DNA of 64,000 bases, taken from contig NZ_CP118159.1 of NCBI RefSeq assembly GCF_028747785.1, forward strand, positions 117,965 to 181,964, read 5' to 3'. Below, one piece after another: positions 1 to 10,400 of the stretch (within the stretch, counting starts at the first letter, position 1; each line of letters opens with the position of its first letter). The position numbers and the translations under genes were made by a program. The notes beneath the pieces are model-generated. The model worked only from the letters and a program-made list of their open reading frames with translations. It searched no databases and was not told where the DNA came from. This DNA is from Halosimplex aquaticum. GTDB lineage: Archaea; Halobacteriota; Halobacteria; Halobacteriales; Haloarculaceae.

Positions 1-1057
1 GCTCAGGTTTACACTCGATATCGCTGAGCTGGTCGAGATAGTCAATAGTCCGTATGGATCCCACCTTTCGACTGAGGACTCTGTGGGAATAATCTTGGAA
101 CAGCGAATTCATGCTCAGCGCGTAGTCGACGAGTAATTCCTCGGGTCCTCCTCCGACTTGACCGAGCAACGCAGAGGCCAGAATTGACTGCGCCGTATAG
201 AACGCCCGACGATAATAGTTGCGCTGTCTGGGGAGATCGTGGAGTGAGAGTCGTCGATAGACACCAACTTCCTTCTGGCTGCTAGCGACTCCCAGCTCTT
301 CCATCCGTTCGACCTCTTGGTGGACCATCGAGAGCAACACATCCTGTCGCGGATGGCTGTGTCCGTCCTGGTCCTGCTGAAGTAGTCTCAACAGTAATTT
401 TCCAGCCATGTGGATGGCCGAGTTTACCGGATTCCCATATTCGACCTGGGTCTCAACCCAAGTCGGTGCTGGATTCCCGGTTGCATGATTCATCAGCGTT
501 TGCTCCACGTCAACCGATCCGAGTCCTTCGAATCCGTTTCGACGATTGATGTGGAGATTCCGGATGAACCCGTTCCGTCGAATCGTCCTGAGACCATGCA
601 CGTAGTTGATCGCGAGAATCGCGATGATTCGAGTGGACTCGACGCCGCTGGAGACTAGTTCGCTGAGTGGGACGCCGTAGTAGGACTGGGTTCTGTCGAT
701 GTCGTAGACTGTGAGCAGCATTTCGATGACATGCTCCCAGTCGACCTTGGGCTCGATCTGTACGTTCATCCCCGGAACCAGACTCACGATCCCGACGATA
801 TCCGAGGGCTTGACGTGAAGCGAGTTATCGACAAGCCGAACAGACAGAACTTGCAGGGCGTCTTCTTCAGCATCCTGTCCAGCGGCTATCCGCAACCGAG
901 GACGTTTCTTGACGTACTTGCTGCCTTCTCGAACGAAGTTCGCTGCCCGTAGCTCGTCTTTAATCGACTCTCGATCGCACTCTTCGACGATTAGTTTTCG
1001 ATTCTCCTGGACCGAGCACAACGACGTTCCGTATTCGTAACGAACAGCCTCACTCAT
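1..1057 (-). CDS. mcrC: McrC-like component of a McrBC restriction system (partial)
   Basis: The minus-strand frame stays open from an ATG at 1057 to the window edge (about 352 codons), so the C-terminus is missing. The translation carries the McrC-type stretch VQIEPKV (about residues 99-105), followed by a helical segment on a 'mLltvYD' pattern. In the family, McrC supplies the nuclease for McrB-driven cleavage of modified DNA; the nuclease domain would lie beyond the edge. The start codon overlaps the end of the upstream AAA+ gene by 8 bases, so the two are translationally coupled. The assignment rests mainly on the McrB partner and this motif; a LlaJI-type relative is possible. Confidence 0.72.
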   Translation of the reverse strand, partial: MSEAVRYEYGTSLCSVQENRKLIVEECDRESIKDELRAANFVREGSKYVKKRPRLRIAAGQDAEEDALQVLSVRLVDNSLHVKPSDIVGIVSLVPGMNVQIEPKVDWEHVIEMLLTVYDIDRTQSYYGVPLSELVSSGVESTRIIAILAINYVHGLRTIRRNGFIRNLHINRRNGFEGLGSVDVEQTLMNHATGNPAPTWVETQVEYGNPVNSAIHMAGKLLLRLLQQDQDGHSHPRQDVLLSMVHQEVERMEELGVASSQKEVGVYRRLSLHDLPRQRNYYRRAFYTAQSILASALLGQVGGGPEELLVDYALSMNSLFQDYSHRVLSRKVGSIRTIDYLDQLSDIECKPE

Positions 1058-2282
1058 ACGCGCTGACGCCCATCTCGCGTTCTTCCGCCTCTGCTTGCCT
1101 GTTTGCGAGGTCGACCGCTGGTGTGAGGTCGAACGCCTCGAATTGGTTATCGAGCGTCTCGTAGTGACTTGCGAGCCGGTTAATCTGAGGTAGAGCTGCT
1201 GTATTCAGGAGTCTCGGTGCGATGTACGTGGCGAATGCCTGACCAACCGCAATGTTCTCTTCGCCGGCGTAGGGACCGCCGCTTCCGCAGGCGTGCTTGA
1301 GGAACTGAGTTACGTCCTCGTAGTGCATCGGGCCGAACTCCATTATTCCACCTTCCCCACTCGTCGTCGTCCCTGCGTTGATTCCCTGGTGGTGAGTCTC
1401 GAAGAGTTCTTGGAGTTTGTCGAGATCGATATCCACATCGGAGCCGAGCTCCCCGATCCAACGATCGAACAGGGCTGCTCGCTCCTCATCACCATATGTA
1501 CTGAGCTCGATCATCGCAAAGCGGCGTGTGATTGCGTTGTCCAACTCGTTCACCGTGCGGTCCGACATATTCATCGTACAGATGATCTTCACGTTTTCGT
1601 TGAGCGTGAGCGGCTCGCCATCGTCGTCGCGGAAAATCACCTGCTCTTCGTCCTCGATGGCGGTATAGAGTGGACCAAAGACCTGAGAGATGTCTGCACG
1701 AGTGATCTCGTCGATTATCACAGCCCAGTTATCATCGTATTCTTTCGCCTTCTGGATCCCCTTTGAGACACAGCCTGCTTGGCGATGATATTCTATCTCA
1801 CCGTCTTTCGTCTCGGGCTGGATACTCCCAGTGATATCTGCAGGCGTCCACGTTGGTGTCGCAGTGTGAATGGAATAGTCGATACAGGCTTCCAAAGCGA
1901 GTTGTTTGGCGAAGTAGGTCTTACCCGTGCCTGTCGGCCCATACAATACGATGGGTTTTCCGACCTCGATTGCTGTGAGTGCGTTTTTCTTGACGGTATC
2001 GGGTACGAGTGTCTCTCCTAGACTGTAATTTCGCTGTGCGACAGTCTGTTTGACCTCGAATGGGGTAACACTGGAAGTCAGGACTGCCTGCTTGACCTGC
2101 TCTCGGTCTCCAGATCGCCTTCCATCGATTTCAAGCTCGTTGACTAGGTAACGAACCGCATCTGGATCAGATGTTCGATTGATAAAGTCAGTAGCATACG
2201 TCGCGTTATTTCGGATAATGCCGCTGAACTCTTCCGCCTCCTCGCGGTCGTAGTTCTCGAAGCTCGGCTTCCCGCTGCTCAT
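1050..2282 (-). CDS. mcrB: McrB-like AAA+ GTPase/ATPase
   Basis: This 410-residue AAA+ protein has a Walker A motif GPTGTGKT (115-122), a Walker B segment VIIDEITR (188-195), a family-type MNMSDR motif (238-243, compare MNxxDR of McrB) and an RR pair (253-254) suited to arginine fingers. McrB proteins form GTP-driven rings that translocate DNA and activate McrC, encoded here by the overlapping downstream gene. The N-terminal 100 residues, where McrB proteins carry the specificity domain, are helical and not recognised, so the target modification cannot be inferred. MoxR-type ATPases are the main alternative, but the McrC partner argues for McrB. Confidence 0.82.
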   Translation of the reverse strand: MSSGKPSFENYDREEAEEFSGIIRNNATYATDFINRTSDPDAVRYLVNELEIDGRRSGDREQVKQAVLTSSVTPFEVKQTVAQRNYSLGETLVPDTVKKNALTAIEVGKPIVLYGPTGTGKTYFAKQLALEACIDYSIHTATPTWTPADITGSIQPETKDGEIEYHRQAGCVSKGIQKAKEYDDNWAVIIDEITRADISQVFGPLYTAIEDEEQVIFRDDDGEPLTLNENVKIICTMNMSDRTVNELDNAITRRFAMIELSTYGDEERAALFDRWIGELGSDVDIDLDKLQELFETHHQGINAGTTTSGEGGIMEFGPMHYEDVTQFLKHACGSGGPYAGEENIAVGQAFATYIAPRLLNTAALPQINRLASHYETLDNQFEAFDLTPAVDLANRQAEAEEREMGVSAYE

Positions 2283-2387
2283 TATCTGATGAATATCGGG
2301 GGGCTACCATAAAACAACATGTGCGAGTGAGAGAACGAGCGAAAGCGATCTCCACATCGCGGAGGAGTGACCTAAAGACACATCACT

Positions 2388-4280
2388 ATGCGCCTTAATC
2401 AGGAATATAAGACGCGTTCTATGTCATTCGACTCCGAGCCATTCACTTCTGGCCATACTCTGATACAACGGTTAGAGCAGTACAACCCCTGGTGGGATGG
2501 CGATCACGAAACCAGTATCTCTGCAGAATACTCTACGCTCAGGACTGCTTTCCACAAAACGTACGAGACTCTTCATGAAGATGATCGGCGGTTCGTGACT
2601 ATTACTGGGCCGGACGGGGTGGGGAAGAGCACACTTCTCCAACAATTGGCCTCCGCCCACGTCGACCCAGATTTCATTGAGAAATTTATTCGAGATGCCA
2701 GCAAGCGAGAGCAGGCTCACGAGAATCTTGTCCCCTCCTCTAATGTTCTCTATCTCCCTCTTCGCGATGATCCTGTCTTCCAAGTCAGGCCGGAAGACCA
2801 GCTCCGGGCCGCCATCGATCACTTTGAAACACACGTATTGAGACGTCCTGACTCGGCAGATCACTATGTCCTTCTGGACGATCTTCATATCGTTGAGCGC
2901 CCGAACAAGCGCGGGAGCACAGAGGTCGGCCACTGGGAACGTGTGATTGCCGATCTGCTTGACGAACGGAGCGACCGTCGAATTGTTTCGACTGCCCTTT
3001 CAGCCGATGCCGTTCGAGCGCGTGTGGGACAAACAGGTGACTCGGCTCTCGATAGCCTCTCTCTTCACGAGAACATCGAGCTGTATACACTGGGGTTCGC
3101 TGACTTCCTGAGACTACGCCACCGTGATGTTGTCCTTGCTCCGCCGTCAGAGCGTTTTGACGGGACGAGCGTTCGGAATGCTCTCTATGAGGCGATGGAC
3201 CAGAGCACTCCTGAAAGATTTGCTTCCGAGGTAGAGACTCAGCAGCAAGATGCGATTGTCGAGGCAACTACCGCCCGTCGCGAGATCGCGAACTACTGTA
3301 CAACTGGCGGGGCAGTAACGCTACGACTCGCGGGGAGTGGGATTGATATTGAGGAGGAACAGTACGTCGATGTTATCCGAGGCCGTGGTGATTTCGATTT
3401 CAAAGCTTTGCAAGAAGAGACGTTCTCGGAGTGTAGAGAGGGTCTCTTGCGTGCAGCCACAAATCTGCGCGGAATCAAAGACGGACTAGGCTTAGAGCGA
3501 TTCTTTGCTCTCACTGCTCACGAACACCCGACTCAAGACGTCGCATTCGATGATCTAGTGGATACTCTCGACATCGACCGCCGGACGCTTCGGGACAAGT
3601 ATCTCAGTATCCTCTCTCGACTCCATCTTCTCTCCCCGTCACAGGAGTACGATAACCAACGACCTCGTCAAATTCGCTTCTATCTTCGCGATCCAGGCCT
3701 CACGAATGCTGTTTGTCGAACGAATCTAACTGACGTTCTCAGACGGGAGCCCGGACTACAGGAGGCCCTCGCAAAGTCGACTGCATTCGACCAAACCATT
3801 CGTCTATCGTGTGAACTCAACCACCAGGACGATCCCAAGCGGGGTCTCGTGAAGTTCTGGCCCGGTTCGAAGGGGTCTGTAGATTTCGTTGTAAAACTCA
3901 ACGGCACTCCCGTCCCAATCCTCTGGTCATTCAATGAGGGAATCAACGAGCTCAGGAGGAGTATTGATACCCCTGATTTTGACGCTTTACAGGACTTTCT
4001 GGGGGGAAGTGCATCTGACAGTGAGCGAGACCCCATTGATGAACTTCTGTATATGCCAGTCTCGGATAACACTGTAAGGCGTCGACGGGAATACATTCAG
4101 AAGGATAGCTATGAGGGGTACATGGACGAAGATGAGACGTCGGTGATTGATGGCGCCCCCTCATTTGGAATTCTATTAACGAACGCTCGATCCGCACTAG
4201 AACGTGGTGTTGAAATATATGATGAAGGGCCAAAGCCGATAATCCAGATCCCCCTCTGGACGTATCTTCGGTTTATGTGA
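2388..4280 (+). CDS. AAA_14/DUF4143-like P-loop ATPase
   Basis: The N-terminal half (630 residues in all) is a P-loop ATPase: Walker A GPDGVGKST, a Walker B-like VLLDDLHIV, then a sensor-type segment IVSTALSADAVR and 'LGFADFLRLR', which resembles AAA_14 proteins. A winged-helix-like stretch (DVAFDDLVDTLDIDRRTLRDKY) follows, then a C-terminal domain with 'FYLRDPGLTNAV' and 'VDFVVK' as in DUF4143, a family with a nuclease-like fold. It lies divergent from mcrBC and upstream of the SNF2 and AddAB-like genes. A role as ATPase or sensor in that cluster is inference. A second in-frame ATG at 2421 is an alternative start. Confidence 0.68.
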   Translation: MRLNQEYKTRSMSFDSEPFTSGHTLIQRLEQYNPWWDGDHETSISAEYSTLRTAFHKTYETLHEDDRRFVTITGPDGVGKSTLLQQLASAHVDPDFIEKFIRDASKREQAHENLVPSSNVLYLPLRDDPVFQVRPEDQLRAAIDHFETHVLRRPDSADHYVLLDDLHIVERPNKRGSTEVGHWERVIADLLDERSDRRIVSTALSADAVRARVGQTGDSALDSLSLHENIELYTLGFADFLRLRHRDVVLAPPSERFDGTSVRNALYEAMDQSTPERFASEVETQQQDAIVEATTARREIANYCTTGGAVTLRLAGSGIDIEEEQYVDVIRGRGDFDFKALQEETFSECREGLLRAATNLRGIKDGLGLERFFALTAHEHPTQDVAFDDLVDTLDIDRRTLRDKYLSILSRLHLLSPSQEYDNQRPRQIRFYLRDPGLTNAVCRTNLTDVLRREPGLQEALAKSTAFDQTIRLSCELNHQDDPKRGLVKFWPGSKGSVDFVVKLNGTPVPILWSFNEGINELRRSIDTPDFDALQDFLGGSASDSERDPIDELLYMPVSDNTVRRRREYIQKDSYEGYMDEDETSVIDGAPSFGILLTNARSALERGVEIYDEGPKPIIQIPLWTYLRFM

Positions 4281-4337
4281 GTCGTTTTTAAAACTTCCAA
4301 CATAACCTATTTGTCTGCCTACCTTTTTTCATATCCC

Positions 4338-6093
4338 ATGGACGAGCAGGACCTCGTAGACATCGAGGTCACGCATGATGGCCCTGATGACCTGGTTGCA
4401 TCATATTCCTCAGGAGTCGCTGATTTTTCGTTTCACAGGCAAACCGTCATGGCAAACCGCCTGCTCTCGGGTCAGCCTGATACGGAACTCCGCTCACTCT
4501 CGCGGGTTGACGAGGAAGAAGTCAAACTCCTCGAACACCAGGTAGATGCTGCCCATCGAGCGCTGTTCGAGATGGATGGCAAGGCCCTTCTCGCCGATGA
4601 AGTCGGTCTCGGCAAGACTATCGAGGTCGGGATGATTCTGAAGGAGATGCATTACCGGGAGACCAGCGGCTCAGTACTCATTTTGACTCCCGCACAACTG
4701 GCGAAACAGTGGCAGGGAGAACTTCGAGAGAAATTCGGTCTGGGGTTCGTTTGCAACTATGACGATGAATTTCAGGGATTTGACGCCCACGATCGCATTA
4801 TAGCGAGTATAGACACGGCAAAGAGTGACCGGCATCGTGCGACAGTACTCGCTCGTGATTGGGATGTCCTCGTGATGGATGAAGCTCACTACGTGAAAAA
4901 CGAGGACACTGACCGCTACGAACTAATTGACAAGCTCACCTACAACTACGCGTTCTTCCTCACTGCTACTCCAATCCAGAACGCTCACTGATCTGTACAA
5001 TATCGTTTCACTGCTCAGACCGGGATTGTTCGGGAGCCGAGACACGTTCCATCATTACTTCGTCGACAACGGCCAGGAAACACTCGTAAACCGCGATGAG
5101 CTTCAACGCCGGCTGGGCCAAGTCATGATCAGGAATCGCCGTGAGGACACTGATATCGACTTCACGGATAGGATAATCGATACACGAACGTTCGAGCCGA
5201 GCGCCGCTGAGAAGGACCTCTACAATGCTGTGACTGACTACGTTCAAGAAGCGTACAGCCAAGACCGTGGCCAGAAGCTCGTCTTGATGCTCTTGCAAAA
5301 GGAGGTTGTGAGCAGCCCAGCAGCGCTCAAGCAGACGGTTCTCAAACAGCTCAACGAGAATAACGAACTCACTCACAAGAGCGAACTCGAAGAACTCGTC
5401 GAAAAGATCGATGCCATAGACACCGTAACCAAAGAAGAGCGGCTGTTCGATATCGTCGAGGAAGCCCGTGACCACGTTGAGATGGGGCGAGTCATCGTCT
5501 TCACACAGTTCCGACCGACTCAACGTCGTGTGTTGGACGCACTCGAGAAGCAGGGCTATACGACCCATGCGTTTCACGGCGGACACTCAAGTGAAGAGAA
5601 GGAGGAGATTGTCGATCGATTCCGAGAGGATGGCGGTGTTCTCGTCTCTACAGACGCGATGAATGAAGGTCGGAATCTTCAGTTCTGCAATATCATGGTA
5701 AACTACGATCTCCCGTGGAATCCGATGAAGGTGGAACAGCGAATCGGCCGTATCCACCGAATTGGACAGAAGCGTACGGTGTACGTCTTCAACATGGCAC
5801 TCAAAGGGACGATAGAAGAGTACGTCTTGGACCGACTGTATCACAAGATCGATCTGTTCCAGCAGACTGTCGGTGAACTCAGTACGATTCTTACCCGGCT
5901 CGAAGACTCTGGGCGGAGTTTCGAAGACGAGATCTTCGAGCGACTCGCGAGCGCTGATTCCGAGATCGACCTCGAGAACGACTTCGAATCGATGGCTATC
6001 GATCTCGAAGAGCAACAGGATCTCTCACAGAAGGTGGAGAAGTTCAATAGCGGTGTCTTCGAGAGCTTCGACCTGGGGGCAAGCGATGACTGA
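4338..6093 (+). pseudogene. SNF2-family helicase, broken by one frameshift
   Basis: Two overlapping frames together make a SNF2/SSO1653-type DNA translocase. The first gives DEVGLGKT (motif I), LVMDEAHY (motif II) and LTATPIQN (motif III), then stops at 4991. The second resumes with LTDLYNIVSLLRPGLF and carries the helicase C domain (VIVFTQFRPTQRR, VSTDAMNEGRNLQ, QRIGRIHRIGQ). The break is at about 4983-4990 and fits one extra base or two missing bases in the QN-LTDLYN junction. The start was set at ATG 4338; a TTG 27 bases upstream is less likely. The 3' end overlaps the next gene by 8 bases. All motifs on both sides are intact, so the break is recent or a sequence error. Confidence 0.82.
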
Positions 6094-7276
6094 CGCTACA
6101 CATCCCGTGACTCAGTCTGCTCTGGAGGCCTTCACTCGAGACTACTTCACCGGACTTGGTGCCTCGATTCAGGATAGCGATAATCGGTGGCAGGTTCGCT
6201 TACCGTCTCACGTCAACGTGGCATTCGTTGACAGCCAGGAATTCGAGGTCTTGCTAGGTGAACGTGACGCTGAAATAGACGGTGGCGGTATGGTTCTCTC
6301 TCCGGAGAGTGAATTTGCTCAGCAATTGCTCGACGAGGCTGCGGAGATGGCGCCCATTGGACAGCTCGCTCTCACAAATCATCTGATTGATGATTCCCAT
6401 CGCTATCCATCATGGGTGACAGAGAGCGAAGTCTCAGTAGAGGATTCTAGCTTTAGCCCGTATTACGACCGAACTGCGATTTGCGTGTTCGTGAAAATTG
6501 GTGTGGAAACAGTAAGCGAGTATCAGACTCAATTTTTGGAGGCAGTCACGGTAGATGTAGAGTCTGAACAGCCACTTCCTGGGATTTCGGAGATCCTTGT
6601 TGAGGGTTTCTTTGCGCCAGGAGAACCGTTATCCTCTGACACGACGGGATATGACGTAGATGAGAGCTTGGAGGTGTCTTCTGAGAAGCTTGCTAATGCG
6701 GTCTCAGCCGGACAAAAGGCTGCAGTAGAGGCAGTTCGGGATGAGATCGTGGAGGTTCGCCAGTCTGCCTCTCGCTCTGCTGATTCAGAATTCGAGGAGT
6801 ATCGACAGCTGCAGGAGCAACGTATCAATGAACTTCGGAATGAGATCAATCAACTTTCTGAGCGGCTTCAAGATCTGACTACAGATGTTGACGGTGCTGA
6901 GTCCCAACAACAACGTGTTGAGGCACTTGAGAAGCGCCGAGAACTGAAAAACGAAAAAGAAGATCTGGAGACGGAACTTGAAGACCTTCTTCAGGAGAAA
7001 ACGAGTGGCTTTGCCCAGGAACGCCAGAAGATCTACGAGAGACACGCTATCGAGATCACTACTAAGCCAGTCGCTTCAACTCTCATTACTTACGAACGAG
7101 GTGAAATCGAACTCTCTGTGAGTCAAGACGGGCGAACTGACACTGTTCGAGCCCCGTATGCTATCGGGGCCGGCGTTACCGATGAAGTAACGTGTAAGTC
7201 CTGTCAGGCGCCACTTTCGGAGGCGAATTACCTCTCTGTCACTCCTGATGGGATTGGCTGTCGCTCCTGTCGGTAA
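6086..7276 (+). CDS. Coiled-coil protein with C-terminal zinc ribbon
   Basis: The 396-residue product starts at ATG 6086, overlapping the SNF2 stop by 8 bases, a coupling also seen at the mcrBC and AddAB-like junctions. The N-terminal half is a globular domain without a recognised motif. A long, highly charged coiled coil follows (about residues 200-320, rich in E, Q, R and L heptads), and the C-terminus holds two CxxC knuckles (CKSC and CRSC). Zinc-ribbon plus coiled-coil proteins often act as scaffolds or DNA clamps beside translocases. Partnership with the helicase is inferred only from the overlap. Confidence 0.72.
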   Translation: MTDATHPVTQSALEAFTRDYFTGLGASIQDSDNRWQVRLPSHVNVAFVDSQEFEVLLGERDAEIDGGGMVLSPESEFAQQLLDEAAEMAPIGQLALTNHLIDDSHRYPSWVTESEVSVEDSSFSPYYDRTAICVFVKIGVETVSEYQTQFLEAVTVDVESEQPLPGISEILVEGFFAPGEPLSSDTTGYDVDESLEVSSEKLANAVSAGQKAAVEAVRDEIVEVRQSASRSADSEFEEYRQLQEQRINELRNEINQLSERLQDLTTDVDGAESQQQRVEALEKRRELKNEKEDLETELEDLLQEKTSGFAQERQKIYERHAIEITTKPVASTLITYERGEIELSVSQDGRTDTVRAPYAIGAGVTDEVTCKSCQAPLSEANYLSVTPDGIGCRSCR

Positions 7277-7365
7277 TCGCTGAACTCCCTACTCTACGCA
7301 GTGGAACTGACTCACGGAATCTCTTCCAAATGGGACTATTCTGGTAAACGTCAGATATCTAATTA

Positions 7366-7389
7366 CTGTTACCAAGAGTGAAGTAACAG
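7366..7389. promoter_or_regulatory. Dyad CTGTTAC-N10-GTAACAG upstream of the AddAB-like operon
   Basis: Perfect 7-bp arms with a 10-base spacer lie 25-48 bases before ATG 7414, where a regulator or the transcription machinery would act. An operator is the simplest reading. The inner GTTAC resembles the arms of the 41-bp repeats elsewhere in the window, but the spacing differs. Confidence 0.45.
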
Positions 7390-7413
7390 CCTTGTCATCG
7401 TACAGGTTGTTCG

Positions 7414-10400
7414 ATGGATTCCACGCTTCTCACCGGTCCCAAACATTCACTTCTCGAAGAGCAGGCGTTCCAGAAAGCCAACACCGTTGCTGGTGATTCG
7501 CTCGGTAGCATTCTCTATATCACGCGAAACGATGCTCGACGAGGTCACGTCGAAGACGCGTGGGCAGACACATATCGTCCGCTTCGCCTCCGAGCCGAAA
7601 CGCTCGATGCAGTCGTCCGTGACTGGTACGAAGCTCTCGACGGCCCAATCGCGAGACTCTCCGGGCAGGTGAACCGCCGTCTCACGGAATTTGCTCTCGA
7701 CCAGGCGACCAAGAGCGAGGGGAGCATTCTTGCGGGCGAGCCAGCATCTGCGGCACTCGCGGACGGTTTCAGTAGTCGCTTCTCGTTGTTCGATGATGCT
7801 GGCGTCTCTACGGCTGAGGAACTTGCAACCGAATTCGCGGGATCAGCCCTCGACGACCGGATCTCGGCGGCGACTGTCGACGCCTATCGATCGTATGGAG
7901 AACTCCATCGTGACCACGTTGACGAATGGACCGCGACGCGTGGTGAGATCTTCCAAGCCGTCGCGACTGCCGACACTGATCTATCGGACCTCTCGCCAGA
8001 ACTCGACACTGTCATCCTCTCCGGGTATCACGAGTTCCGGCCCGTCGAACGCGCTGTGATTGAGCGAATCGTCGACGCGTTCGATACGATCGCGATTCTC
8101 CCGCTCCATCAACATGGCGAGGGCGGCGCCGACAGTGTTACCGTCGATGGACTAGAGGTCTACGAGGAGCTGGGCTTCGAGCGGACGGTGGTCGAACCAC
8201 AGCAGGGTTCTGCTGTCGAAGTCGCCACAGTCACGAACGCGATGTACCGGCACGACCCCGGTGACATACCGATTCCAGGGACGCTCACATGGAGAGAGTT
8301 ACCGACGCCGGAACGCGAGGTTCGATTCGTCGCTCGCGAACTCCGAACCGAACTCGCTGACGGTCGCGATCCAGACGACCTTGCAGTCGTAATCCCCGGC
8401 ACCGAGGCGTATGCAGGGTACGTCGACGATGTCTTCGAGACCTATGAGATTCCACATGTGACGACTGCTGCTTCCCAACTGGATCGAACCTTCGCAGGGA
8501 GCGTCGTCCATGACCTGCTTCGGCTTGCCGAGCAGGAACCTCACGCCGAGGACCTGACATCGCTACTGGCGAATCCACTCGTCGACTTCCTCTCACGAGA
8601 GCAAGTTGACGCAATCACGGCGGCCGCTCGACGCCGCGACACTGTCGCACTCGACCCGCTGCTTGACGACATCGACGATGACGCGAGGCAGCATATAGAG
8701 GACCTCGTCTCATCGCTGGAGACGCTTCGTACTGGTGACCTCGAAACAGCGCTCGCCATTTTCCGCCGACTACTGGATGAGGAACTCGAGGTTGAATCTG
8801 CCGTCGAGAGCTACGCCGGCGGGACGACACAGGCGACGGAGCAGCAAGCGTACGCCGTCGTTGACGAGGTTCTCACGTCGTTCGAATCGATGCAAGCGAT
8901 TTCCAGTGATCTCTCGCCACTGGCGTTGTTCACTCGGGCGTTCGATGGCGTTCCGATTCGTGTTCCTCAGGGTGCTGCCAGCGGTCACGTCGAGGTTCTG
9001 GGGATGCTCGACGCGCGGATGCGCTCGTTCGAGAACGTCTACGTCGTCGGGCTCACGACTGAACACTTCCCCGTCTCACCGGAACGACCGGCATTCTTCG
9101 ATGAGATGACCGACGCCCATCCGCGGTTCGACACGAGTGACGAGCGCCTTCGAGGCCGCTATCTCTTCGCGACGCTGCTGGCGAACGTCGATGAAGTCAC
9201 ACTCACAACTCCAGAATCCGGCGATGACGAATCGGCAGTCGTCCGCTCACCGGTACTCGATGAACTTCAACGAGTAACCGGTATCGAACCAGTAGAGGGT
9301 CTTGACGAGCGCATCGGCTCCCGCGAAGACCTCCAGCGTCACCTCGCCGCTCACTCACGTCGTCGAGTTGCTGTCGATCACGCCGGCGAGCAGGGCGACC
9401 TCACACCCGATCAGACGAAACGAACTGACCGGGGCCTCAGCTGTGCCGAGAATCGAAGCGTCCCAGATCTCACATCTCACGATGGCCTTCTCGATGCAGA
9501 CACCGTCGAAGCGGTGTATCCTCCCTCTGAGCGCGAACCCTACAGCGCGAGTCGAATCGAACGGTACGTCGAATGCGGGTTCAAGTTCTACGCGGAGAAC
9601 GTTCTCGACATCGAGGATCCAGACGACGTCGAAGTGACGCCGACGCCGCTCGAGACCGGCAGTTACGTTCACGACGTTCTCGAACGCTTCTATGTGGCGC
9701 TTGCGGCGGACTCGACCGAGGAACTCGATGTCAGTGCATACGAGAGAGACGAATTGGAAGACCGGCTCCTCGATATCGCACTCGACGAGCTGGCGGACGC
9801 CGACTTCGAGTACGACGGCCTGTTCTATGAACGCTGGCTCACCGAGTTGTTCGCCGGATTGGGCGACTCAGAAACGAACCCGAACGCGGGCAGTTCGAGA
9901 CCGCACGAAGCCCCCGAGAAAGGGTTGCTCGCGACGTTCATCGAAGAGGAACTCGCGCGAGGCGGCGATACCCGACCGCACTGGTTCGAAGCCCCATTCG
10001 GTGACGGGTTACCTGACTCCGACACTGGACCGTTCGAGGTCGAACATCCTGACGGGTCGACCGTTTCGATCCGTGGGTACATCGACCGCGTCGACGAGGC
10101 CGGTACCGACGAACAACCGGAATTAGCGCTGTACGACTACAAGACGGGACGCGCGCCGTATATGACCAAAACGACAGGTGGAACGAAGTTCCAGCTTCCG
10201 ATCTATCTCCTCGCTGCGGAGACCGTCTTGAGTGAGGACGATCTCGATGACGCTGCGCTGTCCGCGACGTACTATCAGGTCCGGCCGCCAAACGACGTCA
10301 AAGTCCCACGCGGTGTGGAATCGAAATTCGAGTCACAGGCAGAGCTACGTCAATTCTTAGACGAGGTCGTGCCCGAGTGGCTCGGCCGGATCGACGACGC

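Noticed and set aside
1293..1766. Open frame opposite the mcrB gene
   Set aside because: Shadow of the McrB coding sequence; no own promoter or domain.
2059..2075. GGGGTAAC near 2065 and again near 44088 as further 41-bp repeat copies
   Set aside because: Both lie in coding sequence and have no matching second arm at the required distance.
4975..4995. Programmed frameshift in the SNF2 gene
   Set aside because: No slippery heptamer or following stem was seen, and several unrelated genes in the window carry similar breaks.
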